NCBI GenBank assembly: GCA_035222895.1
Contig: JAVYIG010001599.1
Location: forward strand, 1-64,000
From: Strongylocentrotus droebachiensis
Taxonomy: Eukaryota; Echinodermata; Echinoidea; Camarodonta; Strongylocentrotidae
Length of the DNA: 64,000 nucleotides
Direction of reading: 5' to 3'
Below are positions 23,976 through 36,500 of this stretch, one piece after another. The notes under the pieces were generated by a model. That model did no database searches, had not been told where the DNA came from, and saw nothing but the letters and a program-made list of their open reading frames with translations. Position 1 is the first letter of the stretch; the number at the start of each line of letters is the position of its first letter. A program made the translations under genes and the position numbers.

Positions 23976-24969
23976 TAGACATAACAATGCTTCCTCTGGA
24001 GACATAAAGCTAAAGACTGTCCAACCGTCTCGGCCAGGAACATCTCGGCCAGGAAGAGTGTGCCGGTTCAGACACTAAAGTACTCGACCCTGTACCCACC
24101 ATTTCTTGGAAGACATTGAATAGGATCAACGCAAAGAACCATCCATAACTCCAGAAAATGTACACATTGACGATGATGAAACAGACGACCTTACCAACAG
24201 CGATGATGCTAGTGATGATGAAAACGACCTGTTAATTATCGTGACGCCTCGTTGAATAGAATGTCAATCTTTCAACTCATGAAAATATTCGCACTATTGA
24301 ACTCGTAACCATTCATTATTTGTATAATAACTATCTTTTATGTGTTCACTCAACAATCAATAGAACTGAAATGATAGCATTTTGGTTTAATCAAATCATG
24401 TGAACGTGTTCTACAATTTTAAAGAGCATATGACTATTTTGGATTATATAGGCCTACGTACATGATAAGACAATTTGCTATATAGATGCCCCCTCCACGA
24501 ATTGTAATTTTAGTTACATAAAGTGGCAGTGGAATGGAAAGGTAAAGTAATTTGTATATGTATATATTTTTTACTAATATTTTACTAATTTGTACTACCC
24601 TTGTATATAGGTTTGAAATATAATTGAATTAGTGGTTGTTTTGCCTAATTACAACTTGTCAATGCTATTTTATCGTATTAATAAATATTTTTATATTGAG
24701 TAAGCCCGTATTCAATTTATATCCTATTTTTTTAATTTAAATAAAATGAACTATGTTAACTATATTTTCACTGTCATGGTGATAATCCTTTGATATTTCT
24801 TTACAATATTTTTTTTTAACCAACTTATAACAAACTTTATATTTATGTATACATGCATACGAGTTCAATATAATGTTATCTCTACTTGATGTGTCATCAC
24901 TCATCAGTAATTCTACTATTTCGTTATCCTTTATATGATATATGGTTTTGTCGTAACGATTGCTTTGTA

Positions 24970-25070
24970 TTTTTATTGTATATTTACGGCCCCATTGTAA
25001 AACAGCCAAACAGCTGAGCTGGGCTTTTACCGTGAATGAATAAATAAATCAAATCAATTCAAATTGATAT
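24970..25070 (+). repeat. LINE-like 3' terminus
   Basis: The stretch CAGCTGAGCTGGGCTTTTAC followed by GTGAATGAATAAATAAATC and a run of AAATCAAATC repeats has the look of a non-LTR retrotransposon 3' end with a short tandem tail. No RT codons were recognised immediately upstream. Confidence 0.4.
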
Positions 25071-25950
25071 TTCTTTTTTTATGCGTTTCGTTTTCTGGAT
25101 TGTAGACTTTATGATTGATTATTTGAAAATGAAATTAGTAAGGCCTACTTAAGGAGAAAGAGAGAGAGAGAGAGAGAGAGGCGGAGGTGTGGTTGGACGA
25201 CGGTGAGCTATTGCACTTAAATTAACATGAGTTGAAAAGGCCTATGTAGTAGTTAAAACACTTTTGGGGGCATACAAATTTTAACCCAGACCCTTAAAAG
25301 ATGAAACGTGAAATTGGTGTGGCTCTGCGTTTTCAAGCCACTGTCTTTATGGTTAGGGTACATCAAATAGATTGCATGTACTCATGGGATGACTAAAGGC
25401 GTACTGTATTATGTAGTATTTGGTTTTGAATGGGTAATGAGTACAGATATACGTGTACTCATGTAGTTAAAACTCTATATTTATATTGACAATATATACT
25501 TTCAAACAACCTGAATTGTAAGAATGTCAACAACAAAAAAAGTTATATATAAATTAACATGGAGCCTTATCTAATATATGCAGCGGCCATATTAGTAAAA
25601 TATCAAATATCAAATAACATGGAACCCGTCTCCTCATTTTCGAATAGGCATGACTAGAAACCTGGAATAAATTGTACTTGTCCTAATCCGAATAAGGCTC
25701 CTATAGGATATACAAAATGGTAGTGAAATCGCCCTAGTGTTGATTGTTCGAAAGCACTTGCGATCGTATTATTTTATATAATACATGATAAAATGTTTGC
25801 AGAAGGCCTATGCGTGGTATCATGTTGTTATGATCACATTTCGTTCAATTTCGTTCAATTTCGTTGCAAAACAGAATCATTATCCTTATCTGCATGTTTT
25901 GTTCGTTATAATAAACAGATTCAAGTACAATCAATTAATCAATCAATCAA
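25071..25950. other. GTPase intron 1, promoter-proximal part: no gene recognised
   Basis: It has a (GA)n tract at 25159-25180, a TTCGTTCAAT duplication at 25843-25862 and an AATC repeat at 25930-25950 directly after the predicted splice donor. No exon or mobile element can be supported. Confidence 0.5.
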
Positions 25951-25958
25951 TCAATTAC

Positions 25959-26616
25959 CCAATTGGCTGATGATTTCGTTGGCCGCATCTATATTTTCCA
26001 GATCTTCTGCTCCAACTCCTCTGTTGTCGACGAATGTCAAATACTTTGTTACCCTTACTTCAAGCCGCCGAACACTGTGGCCACCCTGGAAATTAGCCGT
26101 GGAGGTTTGTTCCCTGGTGAGCTCTGTCAATTCTCCTGTGAACGCAAATTTCAAGGAGTTTAGGAGCGACGATTTCCCGATGCCCGTCGTACCGAATAAA
26201 CCTACATTAAGCTTTCTAGGAAGTGTGGTACTTTCCTCAGGAAATTCAATGGCGTCGCCCGGCTTAAGATTTGCCACCTCGTTACGTAATTCTTTTATTT
26301 CTTTTTCTTTCTTCTTCATTTCCTCTGACGCACGTTTCTGTTCTAGCTCCCTTCTACCTGCCTCTTCAATTCCCTGTAATTCTCTTTCTCTATTTGCCCT
26401 TTCCCTCTGCCATTCCACTTCTCTTGTTTTCTTTTCACTCTGCAATTCAGCCTCTTGTCGTTGTTTTTCCGCGTTAAGCCATTTGTCCCACTCTTCCCTC
26501 TGCAATTCAGCCTGTTGTCGTTCTCTTTCCGCGTTAAGCTTTTTGTCCGACTCTTCTCTCCGCTCATCAGTTTGCTTTAAATCGTTATTCGCATCTGTAC
26601 TATTACCACCACCCAT
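25959..26616 (-). CDS. P-loop GTPase (IFI44-like), exon 1 with coiled coil
   Basis: An ATG at 26616-26614 in a good context (G at -3, G at +4) opens 219 codons on the minus strand. Residues 1-7 are MGGGNST, which fits the N-myristoylation pattern G2-x3-S6. Residues about 11-118 are a charged Lys/Glu/Arg/Gln coiled coil with a ~20-residue internal repeat (KxLNAExxRQxAELQ, twice). The GTPase core starts near 135 with LNVGLFGTTGIGKSSLLNSL, a P-loop (G1, residues 142-150), and continues to FVDNRG (DxxG-type G3, 197-200). The frame would stop two codons after a GGTAATTG donor, so the exon most likely ends at 25959 in phase 1 and joins 20570-20465. IFI44/AIG1-type immune GTPases are the closest pattern. 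G4 is not in this window as far as I can see. Expected role: a membrane-attached, GTP-binding, possibly inducible protein (inference). Confidence 0.75.
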
Positions 26617-26676
26617 TGCGATGAATTATAGTGCAGTGTGTAGTACGTAATGATAGTAGTAACCGTGCAATTGAGT

Positions 26677-26682
26677 AACTGA
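26677..26682 (-). promoter_or_regulatory. Initiator-like TCAGTT of GTPase promoter
   Basis: On the minus strand TCAGTT lies about 31 bases downstream of the TATA box. This is the expected spacing for a transcription start near 26680 and would give a 5' UTR of about 63 bases before the ATG at 26616. Confidence 0.5.
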
Positions 26683-26705
26683 TCAGTCAGCTCGTTGTCG
26701 ATACA

Positions 26706-26713
26706 GTTTTATA
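26706..26713 (-). promoter_or_regulatory. TATA box (TATAAAAC) of GTPase promoter
   Basis: The minus-strand TATAAAAC has correct spacing to the initiator at 26677-26682. A CCAAT box lies 36 bases further upstream. The element supports the chosen start codon at 26616. Confidence 0.6.
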
Positions 26714-26748
26714 GCATTTGTCATGAACCATCGGCTATGTCTTCCCTG

Positions 26749-26753
26749 ATTGG
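26749..26753 (-). promoter_or_regulatory. CCAAT box
   Basis: ATCCAATCAG on the minus strand lies about 70 bases upstream of the predicted start at 26680, the classical position. CCAAT boxes are common in bidirectional promoters, so it may also serve the plus-strand gene that starts 146 bases away. Confidence 0.5.
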
Positions 26754-26898
26754 ATAATTACGTTTTACCTCAGTAGTCAGTCCGACGCCGCCAGCCTAAA
26801 CATATGCCAGCTAGTACCAGTTGCTGTTAGGTTACACCTTCATAACGCGATTATTCAGAGCTCCTGATTACCTTCATTTCGAGAAAAAAAATGCAACT

Positions 26899-27169
26899 AT
26901 GGGTTCCGAAAAAGAGCCAATTACCGTCGGAATCCTTTCTTTGGTCTGTGATAAAGCCATTGATACTCACTTGATTCCGATGTTAAGCACACCAAGCACC
27001 AAAATTCGATTTGTTCAACTTAAACCGTCGGATCTTCATGTCTTCTCACCGCCAAGTGATTTGCATGCAGTGATTCTTTTACATCCATTCACTGAGGGCA
27101 GACTCTCTCTTACCGACGTGACAGATGCCAGGTATTCGAAACTGCTACCAATTTTGAGCTCACATTTTG
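26899..27169 (+). CDS. Fusion gene exon 1 (alpha/beta domain, N-terminal half)
   Basis: The start ATG at 26899 has A at -3 and G at +4. An in-frame upstream reading exists but lacks an ATG. The exon encodes MGSEKEPITVGILSLVCDKA and on to SSHFG, ending phase 1 at a GTAAGA donor. Predicted strands are near residues 8-16, 36-41 and 56-61 (HAVILLHP), with helices near 19-29 and 76-88. The pattern suggests a flavodoxin/TIR-like parallel sheet. No catalytic signature was recognised. Confidence 0.75.
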
Positions 27170-28835
27170 GTAAGAAATACCTTTAATAAAACAAAACCCT
27201 CGAACTGTTAATCTAAGGTAAATTTGTTGATGTTACAATTACATCTAAATAATATATTTGTGTATACTACCTTGACTTTGATATATATTACTTATTGAAG
27301 ACGCAACAATTAACTGTTGCACTTTACATTTATTGATTTATTTATTTGTTTAATCACCAACAACTAAATCAGTAAATGTGTACAAAATAGTAGAAAAATA
27401 TTACATAATCAAAATAGTTGCCAATGGATGGTAAAGGGAACCAGAAACAAATACAACATATGTGCTAGTCGAGCATGGCCCCTCTTCAAAATTTACATAA
27501 TTCAAGACGTTCAATTTGAAATTACATAATACACAATACAACAATTACAACTCAGTTACACGATGTTATATAATGAGTTATATACAATTGGTTATTGACA
27601 GAACAAATGATCTTTGAAAGTGAATTCCTGAAACTGCTTCTGGTTGTTTTTGATTTCATATCACTTGGTATTCTGTTCCATAAATGACTTCCAAAAAGAA
27701 AGAAAGATAAAACTATTTCTGAGTAGTCCTAAATTGTGGTAGAAGTAAATGTCGATCAGCTATTATCCTTTAATTCGTATCGAGCAAAATTGCAGCGTAA
27801 ATGATGACCTTTTTAAAATTTGATTTGAAATATTGATTAATATTTCATATAATCATGTTGCCGATTTGACCGTTTTATCAGTGATTTTGAAGAGTTGGAA
27901 ATCACATGAAAAGCAGCACTCTTCCATTTCTAACGAAACTCGCATTCGGCGTACGCCGTTTCCATTGGCGTAGTTCGACGCTCACTGGAGTTACTTAAAG
28001 GGAAATATTACCAACCTCAAACAAATAAGTAAAATGTTAAGTATTAATACAGCACAAAGGAAGATTGAATACTCGCCATGGATCGTAATTATATAGCAAT
28101 CAACTAATAATTTAGACCAAAGGGGAAAAGGGATTTAAAGGAAGCAATGCATATCAATCCACATAACTTTATCATTACATATTACATCAATTATCACTTT
28201 TTTCCTTTCATTTTCCTTTTTTTTTCAATCAGGATCCCATGGTGTCTGTGTCATTGCCTACCTAATTCGGGATTTGAAGGAGAGCACAGAACTAACACAC
28301 CTAACAACGGTAAAAAATAATCAACCAACAGTCTTTGAAAAGACAAATTGTGTCATTCTATGCGGCAAACTGGAAGATTTATTTCAACGAAACATCCAGA
28401 AGATACAAGAATTCATGAAGGAAAACTGGGAAAGTACAAGGAAATCACCATGGCAGGATGAGTGGTTTCGAAATTCTCCCACTGAAGAAGAGTTAGTGGA
28501 CAAACAGATTCAGAATCCGGTATGTCTTAATTAAAGAATATATCACGTAGAAAAAAAATGAAAGGATAAAACGTCTTGCAGTAAATACATTTTTAAGATA
28601 TAGTTGATATTTTAGTATAAATCTGAATGTTCGAATAAGGTGTCTCAGAATCTATGTCCCTCCACATGAACAGAAACAAAGAAAATCCAAACGCGTACCC
28701 AAATTTGATAGCTCCTAATTAAAGGGTGACAATCATAGTGACTTTGAAATCTATTTCATGATGAAGAGTTGTGAGGAAAGTGAGGGCGAAGAGAGAGAGA
28801 GAGATAGAGAGACAGAGAGAGGGAGAGATAGACAA

Positions 28836-28866
<31 letters not shown>

Positions 28867-31800
28867 AATAGAAAGAGTGGACCAGAGTTTAGATTCAATT
28901 TCTTAACATAGCGTCGTTTAAGTAATGTTATTGAAAACAATTGATATCAAAAATCGTTTAACCAGTGGGCTGTACTTTGTGCAAAGCCTAGGCAATGTTT
29001 GTACACAGTCCCTACTATTTATTGTTTATATCAAATAGTTACATTAAGGAAGAAATACGTAAAAAACACTTATCAATGTTCAAAATGCGAGACTCTACTC
29101 AAGCCTATAACTCAGTTGTTGCGCTCCCTTGCATATTTTGAAAGCCGGTCGCCTTGCTCCCTCGCTTGTATAGTTACGTAACAAAATGTGAATGTTTTTT
29201 TGCTGTGGAGGGGGAGGGGGGAGGAGGGGTTACATTTTCATTCGGGGATCTGGCCGCCATAATCTCTTTGTACGCAAATGTTTATACAAAGCTGTGCATT
29301 AATTAATCGGTAAACAAATGGTTTTGTACAAGGAGTATTATCCTCCCTAGCTTTTTAATCATCATCATATTCAAAATACTGATAACAATTCTAATAACAA
29401 TGATATAATTAATGATAATAATAGTGTATGTATTTATACTTCTACATAAAAGAAGAAGATGAAGTCGAAGAATATTACATAATTGAACATAATTTACATA
29501 GTAATAATTATAACTAAACATACAATATAGGAACATAATGCACATGATAATAATTATAACTAAACATACAATATAGGAACATAATGTACATGGTAATAAT
29601 TATAACTAAACATACAATATAGGAACATAATGTACATGGTAATAATTATAACTAAACATAATGTACTATATAGGAACATAATGTGCATGGTAATAATTAT
29701 AACTAAACCTACTATATAGGAACATAATGTACATGGTAATAGTTATGGCAAAAGTTACAATCGTTTATATGATAAATACATTGAAAAAAAAAATATTAAA
29801 AGTGGGGGATCTACTCAAGAAAGATAGAGAGAGAGAGAGCGAAAGAAGGAAGAGCCCAGGGTTTAGATTGAGTTTTCTGTTTAGATATGTGTTAGCCTGG
29901 CACCGATTATCACGTATCAACCGTGTTGTTGCCATGTGACGCCAAAAATAAAACTAATTGTAGTCCGTTCTTGTATTGCGCATTATGATACAAAGTCTGT
30001 ATGCGCTTCCAAAAAGCATTGTACATAATTTCCATAGCTTTAGCTCCAACAGCCGTTATCAGCACGCACTTGCATTTCAATGAATAATCGTACCAGGTAC
30101 CAATTTACCTCACCTGGATCGAGTTTGTATTTTCTCTGGCTACTCTGGGCTTCAGAATTTCAATTAACGCCAGTGTCGACGGGGGGGGGGGGGGCATTAT
30201 CCCCTAAGATCTTGGCATAGGAAGGTCCAATTAATGTGAAAATTGGCATGCTGATATATTAAAGTATATCAAATAAGATGGTAATGTTTATTTATCTAAA
30301 AAGATTATTTTATGACAATATGCACAATTTTGGGGGAAATATACTTACACACGCAAATTTGTGAGAATAACATATTTTGATAGACATGTGATGATACTTT
30401 GTCACCTAACACCCGAACTATAGGTCCGCCTATAACAAATGTGTAACAAAATGTGCAGGAGACATGAGGGAAAAAAAATCATGAAATTTCAGCGCCAAAA
30501 GTACAGGGGTTTTGATGCAGTGGCAAAAATTCGACAGGGGGGAGGGAGCATTATAATAATAATAATAATAATAACAATAATAATCTTTTAAAGTCCACTC
30601 CAAATTTTATTTTATTAAGTTAAAGGTAAAGACCAGTATTGGCAACGCCCCAATTTCAAAAAATGAAATGGAAGCTCTTATTACACATCATGTGAAAGAA
30701 TATGTTTTGACTAATACATGATGATAAAAAATTTGCCGGGAAACCGCCTACTAATTCATATATTTGGTAAATTTATTTCTCTCATGGTCTGGTGAGAGAG
30801 ATAGGGTAGTCCCATATACATCTTTCTGTGTATAGTGCTTGTAACTTTACGAAGAATGAGCCAAATTTCTTATCATTTTGATGATTCCAGAACCTTGCAG
30901 ATGCTAGATGCTAGATGATCAACCTTTTCTGATCGATTCCACAACGTTTCTTTCACAATGCAATCGCATGACCATTACTGGTCTTTACCTTTAAACTGAA
31001 AATGGAAATTCTTTTTTGCCCAAGTGATTGTGAGCCCGGCAGCCACTGAGCAGCCCCAGAGCGACGTTGCTCTATCCCTGATTGTTGAACGCCAAACAGG
31101 GGTAGCAGCAACTCCCGTCTTTTAACGTCTTTTGGGTTGACGCGGCCGGGGTTCGAACCCACGACCTCCCGGTTGTGAGACGGAGGCTCTACTGACTGAG
31201 CGGCACCCGTGGCCTTATTAGGGTTAAAAGGTAACACATGGTTATGTACAAGGAGCATTAGGCTCCTCAGTTTTATTACTCTCATCATATTCAGATAATG
31301 ATAGCAATACTAATAGCAACGATTGTTGGTTGATTTGTGTTCTAGATGTGTATTGAAGTAAATTCAGCTTGGTTGCCAGCTTGGCAACCTTGGGCAACAT
31401 TTGTAATAGCCATATTAGCATATTCATCTAATTAGCATATGTGCAAATGTAATAATGTTGCTAATCTCAATCCAGGAAGCCTGAAAACATGGATAATACG
31501 ACTTCTCCATGGTTTTCTATGACGAGGAATTCATTTATGACACCAGCTTTTGATTCCAAGTAATGCAATTGTCTTAAATAGCATAGTAAACATAATGTAC
31601 AATGTATGGACTTTATTGTCGTTGCTTATCTATAAAGCCTAAAAATGGTGCAATGCAACATTGTAAATCACTTATGAAAGACTAATCATTAATTCATGAG
31701 AAGATATTCCATGTATATGTAGTATAATTAGCCTAATTAGCATAACAATTGAATTAGCATATATATATGTGCAATATGTAATAATGTTGCAAATCTTAAT

Positions 31801-33496
31801 CCAGGAAGCCTGAAAACATGGATAATATGACTTTTCCAGGAATTATGCCACAAGCTTGAGCAACGTCGGGCTTGTACTCTCAATGGCTCTGGCTTTGGTA
31901 AACATAGACAGATCATAGTTTGCACTATTTTATTCATCATCCCTGGCCTATGTACGTACCTGTCTCAACACATCACCAATTGCATCATTATCATCTGCCT
32001 TAACCGTGTTCAGTATGTTTCCGACAGTCTCTCTAAGGGCGTGTTTATGCTTAACTTTTTCTGGCCAGAATCAGGCATCTGTTACGCGTTTAATTTAAAA
32101 CACGGTTGCGTCCTTTCTCACTTTTGTAGAATCACCGAAAAACGGCGATCACGATCGCCGATCGTAATCTCGCAAAAAGATGCGTTTAGAATTTGTAAAC
32201 GCGTTTAAATGGGGTCAACGCACTGACCTCTAGTGGGTCTACGTAGCATGCACAGTGAAGGTTTGCTAATCCAGCTGGAAGACCAATTAAGGCCACCTAG
32301 GGAGAATTGCCTGGAGGAGCCAGAGAAGTAAGCATAAACAGTACACCGTGGAACTGCGATTACGATGAGCTTTACGATGAGCGTTACAAATCGCTCATTC
32401 TGCCTTCAAAATTTAAGCTGAAACGCACCCTAAATCCAATGACTGAAGCCCAACCATCAATGTGTATGATGACCCCGTCATTTCCTAGACATTTCATGAG
32501 GTTCGACAACATTGCCTTGCGACCAAGATAACCCCCACTGCACATTGGAAATACAATTTGTGAAGGTTAATAGAGTCCCAAATAATTGATATTCTACAAA
32601 TATGCTAATTAGGCTTATTAGTACAGTAATTACATATTAAAGGCCCACTGCACTACTGGTAGCTACTTGTGCCCTCTATATAACAAACAATGCCTAATCG
32701 GTGACCATTGGTCCCCCATGATCCTCTTTTTCTTATGTTAACTGAGAGCTGAGTTGATGAGATAACCACCTGTCCAGTGACCTTGTAGAGCGGTTTAATC
32801 CCTCCTGTAAACTACGGCAGATAAGCTTTAAGACTATTGCATTATTCAAAAATAAAAACGGGTGTCACAAATGAATCCCTCGTCGTGGAAAACCCTGGAA
32901 AAGTCATGTTATCCATGTTTTCAGTCTTCCTGGATTAAGATTAGCAACATTATAACATATTGCACATACAGTGTATATGCTAATTAGGCTAATTATACTA
33001 CATCTACATGGAATATCTTCTCATGAATTAATGTGTAGTCTTTCGAAAGTGATTTGCAATGTTGCGTTGCACCATTTTTAGGCTGTATAGATAAACAATG
33101 AAAATGAAGTAAATATATCGTAAATATGCAAATTAGCTCATTATGCATTTTAAGACAATTGCATTACTTGGAATCAAAAACTGGTGTCATAAAAGAATTC
33201 CTTGTCATGGATAATCCTTGGAAAGTCGTATTATTCATGTTTTCAGGCTTCCTGGATTGAGATTAGCAACATTATTACATATTGCACATATGATAATTAC
33301 ATTATTATGCTAATATGGATATTCAAACTTAAGTTACACAAGGTTGCCTAGCTGGCAACCAAGCTGAATTTACTTCAATACCCATCTAGAACACAAATCA
33401 ACAAAAATACATTGTATACTTATCAACTTTTCCAGGACATGTACATAGTATATGGTACCGTCTACTGGACTAGTACACGAGTTGTGTGGAGGGAAG

Positions 33497-33536
<40 letters not shown>

Positions 33537-36500
33537 CAGATAAATAATAGCCCAGGGTTTTGATTCATTACAAAAATAGATATGTGTAAACCCGGCGCCG
33601 ATGATCACGTATCTACTGTGTTGTTACCATGTGACGCTAATAACAATAATAATAATAGTCCCTTCTTGCATTTCGCATAAAACATAATGATATTGAGTCT
33701 GTATGTTCATACAAAGAGCTTTGGAAATTATTACCCAAGCTTTAGCTCCCGACCGACAGCCGTTATCAGTTCACAGTGCATTCAATGAATAGTTCTACTG
33801 GGTACCAATTTACCTCACCTGGATCGAGTTTGTAATTTCTCTGGTTGCTCTGGGAGCCATAATCTCTTTGTACGCTAGTTTTATTGCAAAGCTGCGAATT
33901 GATTAAAAGATAAAAAATAGATTTGTCGAAGAAGCATTAGGCTTTTCAGATTTATTATCATAATCGTATTAATTATAATGACATTAATAATTATGATAAT
34001 AATGGGGGGGGGGGGGCGGGGGGTAGTGAGCACTTTTTTTTTTAGGCCCTCGAAAATTTTAAAAATCGCACCCCCCTTAAACGCCAGAAGGGGGGGGGGG
34101 GAGCCTATCTCCCCAAAAAGGTACAATTAATATTTTATACCTAATTTGTGACACTGGCAGGTCACGAATTGGCGTGGGGTCTCGAGGGCAGGGCCCCCGG
34201 AAGCTCAGGGGATTTTGGAAATAAATAACGGTCAAATGAGCATATTTTTATACCTCACTCATTTGTGACACTGGCAGGTCACGAATTGGCATGGGGTACA
34301 GGAGGCGGAGCCACCGGAGGCTCAGGGGTGTTAGGCATTTAATTACGTCGGATGAGCATAATTATACCTTATTTGTGACACTGGCAGGTAACTAATTGGC
34401 GTGGGGTCCAGGGGGCGGAGCCAACGGAAGACAAGGGGTTTTAGACATTTAAATACGGTCAGATGAGCATATTTTGATACCTTTGATATCTTTCACTTTT
34501 TTTCCTTTTGTTTTCCTTCTTTTATTTCCATATTTTATTTTCTTCTTGTTTTCTTCCTCCTTTTTTTCCTTATTTTTTCCCCCTCCTTTTTCCCCTTCCC
34601 CCTCCCTTTTTCCCCCTTTGTTGGGGGGCCAGGGGGGGGGGGGGGGGTTCCCCTGCCCCCTGGATCCGCCACTGGTTTATACAGAGCTGTGATTTGATCA
34701 AAAGTAATTGAAAACAATTCTGACTAAATTCGTGTAACCATTGGGATCTACTTGGTGCAAAGCCTTTGCAATTTTTGTACACAGACATTACTATTTCTTG
34801 TTTATATCAATCAGTTACATTAAAAGAGAAATTAATATAAAACACTTAACAATGCGAGACTCTACACATGCCCATTACTCGATCGCCGCGCTCCCTTGCA
34901 AATTTAGAAAGCCGGTCGCTTAGCTCCCTTGCTTGAATAGTTACTTTCATAAATGTGGGTGTTGTTGGGAGATGGGGCAGGGTTTTTATTTTCATTGGTT
35001 GCTCGGGGCGCCATAATCTCTTTGTATGCCAGTGTTTATACATAGCTGTGATTTGATCAAAATATATTAATAAATGTTTTTGTACAAGAAGCATTAGGCT
35101 CCTCCTGCATAAAAATGGTAACAACACTAATTACAATTATATCAATAATGATGATAATAATGAAAACGAATTGAACTTCAAGTACTTCTATAAATACTAC
35201 TTCTACTACTACTACGAACAAAAAGAAAAAGTGGAAGAATAATTTAAGCGATATAAGTGATTAATTTTTCTTTGATCGAGGTATACCAGTGCACCTTCCA
35301 TAATTCATTGTAAGGAGTAGGGACGAGAGTTGTGAGGAAAGCAAGGACGAAGAGAGAGGAAGAGAGAGAAAGAGAGAGAGGAAGAGAGAGAGAGAGAGAG
35401 AGAGAAAGGAAGAATGGCACAGGGTTTAGATTCAGTTTTCTTTTTAGATATGTGTAAACCGGGCACCGATCATCACGTATCAACCGTGTCGTTGCCATGT
35501 GACGCTAATAATAATAATAATAATAATTTAAACGAAACAAACTATTCTTGTTTACCCAGGGTAGCTTCATCAGTCTTCATAATATTTTTTCCTTGAGGGC
35601 CCTGCAATTAAATTTTTACCCCGGCTTTAACCGAGCTACTTAAAAGTTGCTCAAGCAATTCAAGGAATTTCCTCCTATCAGGTACCCGGTTACCCCAAAG
35701 GGTGGAGTATGGCAGATGCAGATTAATGTCTTGCCTAAGGACATTAATGCCGTGGCGGGAGTTGAACCGGCAACCACTCGATCCACAGTCTGTTGATGTA
35801 TTAAAAGGTAATAGCATGGTTTTGTACAAGAAGCATTAGGCTCCTCAGTTGTATTATCCTCACCATGTTCAAAATAATGGTAGCAATAATAATAACAATG
35901 ATGTTATTAATGATGATAATAACGAATGTGAATACACTTCTACTACTACTGTTACTACTGCTACAATAACTACAAAGAAGAAAAAACGAAGTAGAATAAT
36001 AATTTTAGCGATGTCAGTGATTATTTTTATCTTTGATCGAGGTATACCAGTTCACATTCTTTACTGCATTGTAGGACGTTCAAGAGTTGTGTGGAAAAAA
36101 AGGAGAAAGAGAGAGAGAAAGAGAGAGAGAGCGAGAGAAAGAAAGAAAGAAATAGAAAAAGGCCCAGGGTCTCGATTCAATATTTCTGTTGGATATGTGT
36201 AAACCCGGCGCCGATGATCACGTATCTACTGCGTTGTTGCCATGTGACGCTAATAATAATAATAATATTAATAATAGTCCTTTCTTGCATAGCGCATGAA
36301 ACATTATTAAAGTTTTTGGAAATTTTGAAATTGGATGGATAGTTATTCTGTAAATTGTTGATATATTTGGATGGCCCTGTGAATGTATTATAAGCATTAC
36401 AAAAATTAGCCCCTTAAACAGTTCTGCTTTCGAGCAAATTGAATAATCAACATTTACCGGTTCTCCCAGTAAATTTCTAATATTTCAAATCGCGCCTGTG

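Larger units (their letters stand above)
26617..26898. promoter_or_regulatory. Shared divergent promoter region
   Basis: Only 282 bases separate the start codons of the minus-strand GTPase and the plus-strand fusion gene. The minus side has a clear TATA/CCAAT arrangement. The plus side has no obvious TATA box. An out-of-frame ATG at 26891 overlaps the plus-strand start and could lower its translation. Co-regulation is inferred from the spacing. Confidence 0.6.
31324..33412. mobile_element. ~2.1 kb foldback element with nested insertions
   Basis: The left arm (about 31324-31845) and right arm (about 32884-33412) are reverse complements. Outer blocks TGAAGTAAATTCAGCTTGG and CCAAGCTGAATTTACTTCA pair. 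TTAATCCAGGAAGCCTGAAA recurs within each arm twice, giving nested subrepeats. Between the arms sit MITE copy B (32036-32431) and a copy of the 180-bp repeat (32640-32832). The minus-strand SINE lies just outside. Confidence 0.75.

Noticed and set aside
25793..26650. 285-codon plus-strand Ser/Phe/Leu-rich frame
   Set aside because: It is the antisense of the coiled-coil GTPase exon. The Ser/Leu bias is the mirror of its Glu/Arg/Gln codons.
31130..31216. Functional tRNA-Val gene
   Set aside because: The A and B boxes are present, but the acceptor stem does not pair well and a SINE tail follows.
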